Positions 58,673 through 64,000 of a DNA stretch of 64,000 nucleotides are shown here, piece by piece. The stretch is taken from contig NZ_CP113088.1 of assembly GCF_026625145.1 (NCBI RefSeq), positions 248,001 to 312,000 on the forward strand, written 5' to 3'. A program made the translations under genes and the position numbers. Every line of letters begins with the position of its first letter. Position 1 is the first letter of the stretch. This DNA comes from Lacinutrix neustonica. GTDB lineage: Bacteria; Bacteroidota; Bacteroidia; Flavobacteriales; Flavobacteriaceae. A model generated the notes under the pieces. The model did not search any database and was not told the DNA's origin. It saw only the letters and a program-made list of their open reading frames with translations.

Positions 58673-59926
58673 ATGAAAACAACAACATTTAAAAGTACTA
58701 GTGATGCCATTGCATATATCAAAGACTGGCTAGACAATGATCCAGGGCTTTCAGAATTATTAGTAGAATCCATTAATAAAGCCGAAAGTCAAGCCAACGG
58801 GAAATTAAACACAGATTTATACAAGGTCTTAGAATGGCCTACAACGGTAGATGAGTGGATTAGTTACATCACGACCTTTAGTCGCTGGATTCCACATCAA
58901 ACAGATTTGAAAGGCTGGAGAGATGCAGATAAAGGATATGCACAAGAAGTCTACGACCATTTATGTCACTTTTACTTTCTTATTGACCAAGGGGTAGGAA
59001 AAAAGGGAGACATTATTGTACAAAATATTGATGGTTTTAAAGAATGGTTAGTGGATTATGCGAACCTTTGGGGCGATTTTTTAAACACTACAGAATCTTT
59101 TAATGACGACATATGGAAATCCTTTAAAGAGTATGCACCTTATTATAGAATTGATGATTCTTTAGTAAACGGAAAGCCTAACAGCCCAAGTGGATGGTTA
59201 ACCTTCAATCAGTTTTTTGCTCGAGAATTAAATCCTGGATTACGTCCCATTGATGCGCCAACAGATAATACAGTAATAACGGCTCCCGCAGATTGCACCT
59301 TTAGAAAAATGTATAACATTGATGAAAATTCTAATATTCTAGATGATGATTCAAAGAAAACCACGTCGGTTTTGAAAAAAACACATGTTATAGGTAATGT
59401 GGCAGATTTACTAAAAGGAAGTCCGCATGCCAGCAAATTTGCCAATGGCACTTTTGTACATTACTTTTTAGGACCCTATTCCTATCACCGTTTTCATGCA
59501 CCTGTTTCAGGAATGGTGGATGAATGTCGTGCTGTTAGCGGCTTGACGTATTTGGAAGTTAACATTGACCCCAAAACGAATCAATTTAGTGCCCCTGATG
59601 ACTCCAATTCACCTAAACCACCTAATTCAGGGTATCAATTTACTCAAGCACGTGGTATTCTTACAATTGATACTACTCAATCTAAAGAGGGTAATATGGG
59701 TATTGTAGCGGTGGTTCCTGTTGGCATGTGTCAGGTTTCAGGTGTTCATATGTCGGCCACAAAAGGTAGAAATATAGCCAAAGGGGAGGAGTTTGGGTAT
59801 TTCTTATTTGGTGGTTCAGATATTATTTTACTGTTTCAAGAAGGCAATGCTCCTGGAATAGACGGGACTAATTCTTATCGGTATTATGGGACTAGCATTA
59901 GCGGATGTCCAAATAGTCCTAAGTAG
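58673..59926 (+). CDS. PsiD-like decarboxylase-family protein, copy 2
   Basis: 417 residues, intact. Like copy 1 it has an N-terminal helical domain, then GWLTFNQFFARELNPGLRP, a catalytic His in GPYSYHRFHAPVSG and FGGSDIILLFQEG, the cleavage-site equivalent (GGSD instead of GGSS). The downstream Asp in place of Ser is unusual but the nucleophilic Ser is retained. It follows copy 1 with 32 bases between, so both are in one operon; the copies share no close similarity, suggesting an old duplication or a heteromeric pair. Confidence 0.82.
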   Translation: MKTTTFKSTSDAIAYIKDWLDNDPGLSELLVESINKAESQANGKLNTDLYKVLEWPTTVDEWISYITTFSRWIPHQTDLKGWRDADKGYAQEVYDHLCHFYFLIDQGVGKKGDIIVQNIDGFKEWLVDYANLWGDFLNTTESFNDDIWKSFKEYAPYYRIDDSLVNGKPNSPSGWLTFNQFFARELNPGLRPIDAPTDNTVITAPADCTFRKMYNIDENSNILDDDSKKTTSVLKKTHVIGNVADLLKGSPHASKFANGTFVHYFLGPYSYHRFHAPVSGMVDECRAVSGLTYLEVNIDPKTNQFSAPDDSNSPKPPNSGYQFTQARGILTIDTTQSKEGNMGIVAVVPVGMCQVSGVHMSATKGRNIAKGEEFGYFLFGGSDIILLFQEGNAPGIDGTNSYRYYGTSISGCPNSPK

Positions 59927-59951
59927 TAGCCAGATCATAAAAATCAAATAC

Positions 59952-59983
59952 AAGAGACCAAGCCATTACGCTTGGTCTCTTTT
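59952..59983. terminator. Bidirectional terminator
   Basis: AAGAGACCAAGC / GCTTGGTCTCTT, perfect 12-base stem, CATTAC loop, T run, between the convergent decarboxylase and CPBP genes. Confidence 0.9.
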
Positions 59984-59989
59984 AATATC

Positions 59990-60733
59990 TCAAACTAAAA
60001 AAAGCGCCACAATAAAACCAATACTGTTATTGAGCATATGAATGGCAAATGAATAATAAAAACCATAATGAACCCTAGTATACCCATAACACAGGCCACT
60101 AACCAGTTTGTCCATTGTAATTAAGGGCATTAGGAGCAAATGTTCTATTGTAAGTTCGTAGTTGGTTATGTGTGACCACGCAAATAGCAAACAGGAACCG
60201 TAATAGATCCATCTAAAATGGTTGGTCCAAAATAATTCAAGAACGTGTTTTATTTTAGGGATAGAAAATAAGGGATAGAATACAAGCACTACAGAAAGAG
60301 CAATGAGACATCGTTCCATAAAATGGGAATAAACATCACTTAATTTGGTGTGGTATACCCCCTTACTAAAAATGTAATAAGTGAATATACTCAACGTTAT
60401 GGCCGGAAATATTGGTTTAAATTTCAAAGATAATCGATAGGCACCTTCTTCAAGCAAAGGGAGAATAAGTAGAGAGAGCACTAACAAGACCAAAGGAGAG
60501 AATCGTGCTTTCATGTTGCTGGTGGTTAGATTTTCTGCATCGTAAAATACACCAATGGATGCGCCCACTATTACTGTCAATACAAACTTCACGACAAACA
60601 TGGTCCAAGTACCCGCTATTTTTTGAGGTTTAGTCAATACTTGGGTGGAATTGTAAATAGGGTTGACAACGAATCTAAACAATTGCTTAAATTCTATATA
60701 GTAGGTTTTGGGGTGTATTAGCTTTAGCTTCAT
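59990..60733 (-). CDS. CPBP family intramembrane protease (CAAX/Abi type)
   Basis: 247 residues with about seven membrane helices. All three CPBP motifs are visible: PLLEEGAYRL (EExxxR), FAWSHITNY (FxxxH) and HMLNNSIG (HxxxN/D). Members in bacteria act in prenyl-protein processing, bacteriocin self-immunity or leader cleavage. The gene is divergent from a 58-residue double-Gly leader peptide 560 bases away, which makes an immunity or maturation role plausible but not shown. Confidence 0.87.
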   Translation of the reverse strand: MKLKLIHPKTYYIEFKQLFRFVVNPIYNSTQVLTKPQKIAGTWTMFVVKFVLTVIVGASIGVFYDAENLTTSNMKARFSPLVLLVLSLLILPLLEEGAYRLSLKFKPIFPAITLSIFTYYIFSKGVYHTKLSDVYSHFMERCLIALSVVLVFYPLFSIPKIKHVLELFWTNHFRWIYYGSCLLFAWSHITNYELTIEHLLLMPLITMDKLVSGLCYGYTRVHYGFYYSFAIHMLNNSIGFIVALFLV

Positions 60734-61292
60734 TTTATAGAAATTTTGTGGTTCGTGATGGTTACCTTGATGACGACCTAAATTTTATATTGTAACAATA
60801 GTTTCAGGAAAAGTAATCGTATCCCAAAATTAAAAGAGGGTATGTGGAACTTACAAAATTGTACTTTGTAATCACGAAAACAAACCATTAGTCCGCTATT
60901 TAATTAGTGTTGTGAGGCATGGTGAGGTGTAGTAAATAATAGGTTACAACATTTCGTTAACTGCAGTGCTAAACCCCTTTAAAAAAGTGCATTAGACTAT
61001 AGACGGCTATAAAGGATAAAAATTTGAACAGTAATTTCTATAAGTGTTTTGAAAAATATTAACGCTAAATACTTGCTATTATTAGCAAAATAAAAAGATT
61101 TGATCTCAGATCAGAACGGAGAAAAACAATCTTCATGATGATGTTAAATTTAATAATTACCAATAAATTAATATAAATACAACAAAAGCATTTAAAATTT
61201 GATAAATAATTTGTAAAATGTAATAGTTTTTAACACATAAAATAATCACTAAATTTATTTCGATTTATTTATTAACATAAAACTTTTAAATT
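60734..61292. other. Long AT-rich intergenic region upstream of the leader peptide
   Basis: About 560 bases between the divergent CPBP and peptide genes, with no coding stretch recognised. The last 150 bases are almost pure A/T with repeated TTTAAATTAT-like tracts, as in many highly expressed flavobacterial promoters. Confidence 0.5.
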
Positions 61293-61469
61293 ATGAAAAA
61301 ATCACTATTAAATTTGGAAGGCGCTCAAAAATTAACTTCAAAGGAGCAAAAAGGTATAATTGGCGGAGGACGACCATCACGTAGATGTGGCGGAGACGGC
61401 TCGTTTATAATGGTAGATGGTGAGAAAGTTTGTTGTTATGATCCATGGAGTGGTCTTTATCAATGTTAA
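61293..61469 (+). CDS. Double-glycine-leader, cysteine-containing small peptide (bacteriocin-like / RiPP precursor)
   Basis: 58 residues. The leader MKKSLLNLEGAQKLTSKEQK followed by GIIGGG is the standard Bacteroidota bacteriocin-like leader that peptidase-C39 transporters cut after Gly-Gly. The predicted core of about 33 residues has four Cys (RRCGG, VCCYD, and the last residue), permitting two disulfides or thioether rings. Residues GSFIMVDGEKV lie between the cysteines. No C39 transporter or modification enzyme is within the window; the closest partner is the CPBP protease. Its own terminator follows. Confidence 0.8.
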   Translation: MKKSLLNLEGAQKLTSKEQKGIIGGGRPSRRCGGDGSFIMVDGEKVCCYDPWSGLYQC

Positions 61470-61491
61470 AATTTTTATTAAAATTTTAGAC

Positions 61492-61528
61492 AAAACCATT
61501 TTAAAACTATTTAAAGTGGTTTTTTTTA
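61492..61528 (+). terminator. Terminator of the leader-peptide gene
   Basis: AAAACCATTTTAAA / TTTAAAGTGGTTTT stem followed by T residues, 23 bases after the stop. Confidence 0.8.
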
Positions 61529-61958
61529 GCCTTAATCAGGAGTTAAAAACTTAAACCAAAGGGTGTCGAGATTTAGTAATGACAGACCATGTACTTACAA
61601 ACAAGAGGAGAGAAGACCATTGCAGGTTGGGACTATAATCCTACAGATAGTGGGTTTTAAATATTAAAAAAACAAAAAGAGGGCGACGGGATTTCACTAA
61701 ATATTATTCTCAATGTTGTTCATAGTTTGCCCATGAAATGGAAGTTTAAAACGCTAATTACTTCAAATATCATAAATATAAGCACGACGCATTAATCGTA
61801 TTAAAACAATAAAAAAGGCAAGATTCATTTCACCGATGGATATTTTTTTTTATATTTATTACATATTACTTCCCTAAGACAACAATATTCTCTCCCAAGA
61901 GGCTTTAATAGCAATAGAATGATTACCAACCAAGAGTTAAATATATTATTTAATTACT
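61529..61958. other. Intergenic region, possible decayed small gene
   Basis: About 430 bases. A 23-codon open stretch (61589-61660) from an ATG has no recognisable similarity. The rest is AT-rich with no clear fold. Confidence 0.35.
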
Positions 61959-63576
61959 ATGAAGCAAAAGACCATTTTCCTAATTAGTGCGACATTATTA
62001 TGTATGAGCATAGTAATGAGTCAAACCAAAAAAAACCAAAATATAAAAATTGATATTAATACTGAGGCAACCGCCACTGTATTGCCATTCGATCAAAGCT
62101 TTACATTTGAAAGCTTTAAAACGGAATACGATTCTATTTATTTCACCTATGAAATTAATCCCAATGTCAAGAAATCTTGGCATTATTTTAAAGGTGATTC
62201 ATTCCCATTAAGGATTAAAAAATCGGTAGGTGTCGCCGTATTTCCTGAAGCCATCAGGCCTCTGCATCCCAATGTGCCTTACCAATTTAATTTTAGAGCC
62301 TTTAAGAAAATTAATTTAAGTATTACCGATAAAGAAAGCTTAAAAGCTGAAACTTTCAACTTAGTGAAATTGAGGTTTTCAGACCTAGAGACTATTAGCG
62401 CGACTAGTATTGCAGATTTTAAATCTGATTTGAAACAACTTATAAAAAGGTATGCGAAAGCAGATACTTTCTATAATTCTGATGGTATCTCAATGTCTAT
62501 TAATTTACCCTTATACGAGTCTTATTTATTTCCCACAATAGACAGTTTGGGCAATAAGTCGGTTGAGATGAGTACTCTAAAGGATAACCTCTCACGGTCC
62601 ATTAATCGGATCTTTGAAACCGTTGAAGAGGATACAAGTGTTATCACTACTGTTTTCAAGATAGTCAATGGAGATGTAAAACCTTCACAGAAATTAACAA
62701 AGATACTAGCATCGCCAGTAAATGCTTCTGCTGTAGGAAACGGAACGGTGACCATAGAAAGCTTTGGCTCCTATTTCTTTGATGATTTTAAGTATAATTT
62801 AGATGCCGTACTGAATAGAAAATATAAAATAGTTGGTACAACTTTAGAACCGAGAAGGTAAATTAGATAAAAACGCCATCATACTTATACAATCCTTTTT
62901 TAATAAAATAGTCTCGAAAAACGTGACTAATGCTGAAAACAAAGCGATACTTAAAGCCTCTGAAGTCGTTCAAATTAAAAAAATAAGAGATGCCATTTCT
63001 AATGTATTAGAACAGTTAAAGAAAATTGAATTAAAAACTGCCGAAATAAATGCCTTAGCGTCTTCCATTCCAAATATATTAAATGATGCTTTTATAAGGG
63101 ATATTATTTCTATAGAAGAAGCAATTTATATGGACCTGACCGCGAAAAAAAACGCTTATATAGGTATAGATTTAGGGTTAGTATATGCCTTTTCTTTAGA
63201 AAGTGTTTTTATCTATGAAGGTACTAACTTCTATTTTAGACCCGTTAACCGAGAAGCCTTGTTTTCTGATTTAGAAGGTTGGGATGCGTTTTTTAAACGC
63301 TTTAGCATCTATTTAGGAATGGCACAACTTTTAACCGATAAGCCGGACAATTTTGAGCCTTTATTTGGTAAAAGCAGCTTACTTACTGGCGTTGGATGGC
63401 GGTTAAACAGAACGTTTAGAATTAATGCAGGCGCCTTAATGCATTATAAAACCAATCCAAACCCGTTAATAGATACTCAAACCTTTAAAGTCTCACCCAC
63501 CATATCTTTCTCTGTCGATTTAGATATAGCACAAGCGCTAGGTAGTGTAGGTAAAATATTAAACACAACACAATAA
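61959..63576 (+). CDS. Secreted or outer-membrane-associated protein of unknown function, one motif-linked frame break
   Basis: Removing a base from CCGAGA 62850-62855 gives 538 residues. The signal peptide is MKQKTIFLISATLLCMSIVM. The first half is mixed alpha/beta with ETFNLVKLRFSDLETISATS and charged helical stretches; after the break there is a helical region (VVQIKKIRDAISNVLEQLKK) and a C-terminal beta-rich part (YIGIDLGLVYAFSLESVFIY, FSIYLGMAQLL, RTFRINAGALMHY) with the alternation of a barrel. No family recognised. It may sit in the outer membrane; the following gene starts four bases downstream. Confidence 0.7.
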
Positions 63577-63579
63577 ATT

Positions 63580-64000
63580 ATGTCAGCTAACTTATCATTT
63601 AACCGCATATCATACAGTCCAGTTAACAATATTTTACTATTTAACGCTTCGGCTTCGGTGAAAAAATATCTACTGAAAGTGTGAGAATAAAAATAGTTGT
63701 GAAAATGGACCCCAATCATTCGGGTCCTGTTAATGGTTTTATTACTTGTGCATTAAGGCATCCTAACCTTTTTACCTTTCAAGATGGAAAGAGTACAATA
63801 GTAATTCCTTTCAATAGTAAAACTAATGAATTCTCTGAAGAGTTTGGGACTAAGATAAAATTTAAAAATGCAAATGCTACTCCGTAACTTCCAGTTGTTA
63901 TTGATGTCAAAGTAAACGACGATAAAAATGGAGATATATACCCCGAAGATAGTACAAAAGGGAAATACTGGTGGGAACCGGTCATTGCATTAAGACATTT
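63580..64000 (+). CDS. Unrecognised protein, 3'-truncated by the window edge, two motif-linked errors
   Basis: It begins at ATG 63580 (MSANLSFNRISYSPVNN). Two corrections are needed: a missing base in TCGGC at 63649-63653, and CCGTAA at 63882-63887 which should be CCG GAA (a stop made by G to T). The reading then continues to the end: FGEKISTESVRIKIVVKM, NGFITCALRHPNLFTF, KVNDDKNGDIYPEDSTKG and YWWEPVIALRH. Beta-rich, no signal peptide. Operon with the preceding gene. No function recognised. Confidence 0.65.

Noticed and set aside
61589-61660. 23-codon ORF after the leader peptide as a second RiPP
   Set aside because: No leader or GG motif and no ribosome binding context.
721-63890. Programmed ribosomal frameshifting at CCGAGA
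   Set aside because: Both +1 and -1 changes and substitutions occur at the same motif, on both strands and in unrelated genes, without slippery sequence or stem; a base-calling effect is simpler.
721-63890. Widespread pseudogenisation
   Set aside because: Sequence on both sides of each break stays conserved and in frame to the expected C-terminus; decay would add other lesions. Only the AraC fragment shows that.
1-64000. CRISPR arrays, tRNA or rRNA genes, insertion sequences
   Set aside because: No regularly spaced repeats, no cloverleaf or conserved rRNA stretches and no transposase motifs were seen on either strand; short RNAs could be missed without a covariance search.

Overview
The window looks like chromosomal DNA of a marine, cold-adapted member of the Flavobacteriaceae (Bacteroidota). 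The evidence is low GC with A/T-rich intergenic regions, Bacteroidota-type -7 promoter elements (TAnnTTTG), weak ribosome binding sites, many families typical of flavobacteria (GreA/B-like, DUF72, YaiO-type barrel, HEAT-fused nucleotide transporter), a DUF3494 ice-binding lipoprotein and three cold-shock genes. No rRNA, tRNA, CRISPR array, transposase or phage module was seen.

Layout. 0-7 kb: end of hisIE, a membrane protein, truA, a Dps ferritin, a small MscS channel, short membrane/lipoprotein genes, DUF2461, a GreA/B-like factor, DUF72, a thioesterase and DUF3817. 7-18 kb: a large M16 peptidase, then a striking group: two beta-lactamase-fold serine hydrolases, an ATP/ADP-translocase-like transporter fused to HEAT repeats, and a signal-peptide-bearing dikinase (phosphohistidine domain followed by ATP-grasp domain, as in glucan water dikinase). 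18-30 kb: PepSY-like and YihY proteins, then a redox/electrophile-stress region (flavin-split-barrel protein, peroxiredoxin-like protein, Zn-ADH, OsmC, old yellow enzyme, aldehyde dehydrogenase) and a TetR-led operon on the other strand (nitroreductase, CurA-type reductase, Fe-ADH, DJ-1/Hsp31) with a palindromic operator. 30-42 kb: Pmp3, two tandem csp genes behind sigma-54-type promoters, two DEAD-box helicases, a beta-helix protein, a zinc-ribbon SDR, an EamA exporter, a CorA variant, a second SDR and a third csp. 43-49 kb: a PycTM-type membrane protein beside a damage-inducible mutagenesis cassette (LexA-like S24 repressor, Y-family polymerase, DnaE-type polymerase). 49-56 kb: M23-LysM peptidase, glutaminase and a polysaccharide-type cluster (YaiO barrel, GT2, HEAT protein, receiver domain). 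56-60 kb: the ice-binding lipoprotein and two tandem PsiD-like pyruvoyl decarboxylases. 60-64 kb: a CPBP membrane protease divergent from a 58-residue double-glycine-leader peptide, then two unrecognised genes.

The most important technical observation is that about 32 disruptions in 23 otherwise normal genes sit at one sequence, CCGGA (or TCCGG). It usually appears as CCGAGA (one base inserted), often as CCGA (one deleted), twice as CCGTA. The bias to one pentamer, with mixed indel direction, suggests a systematic base-calling error at a modified motif rather than pseudogenes. Coordinates of interrupted genes below are given as the joined gene.

The best candidates for something undescribed are the secreted dikinase / serine hydrolase / nucleotide-transporter neighbourhood (10-18 kb), the leader-peptide plus CPBP protease locus (60-61.5 kb), the cyclase-less PycTM protein next to the SOS-like mutasome, and the sigma-54-type promoters of the cold-shock genes.
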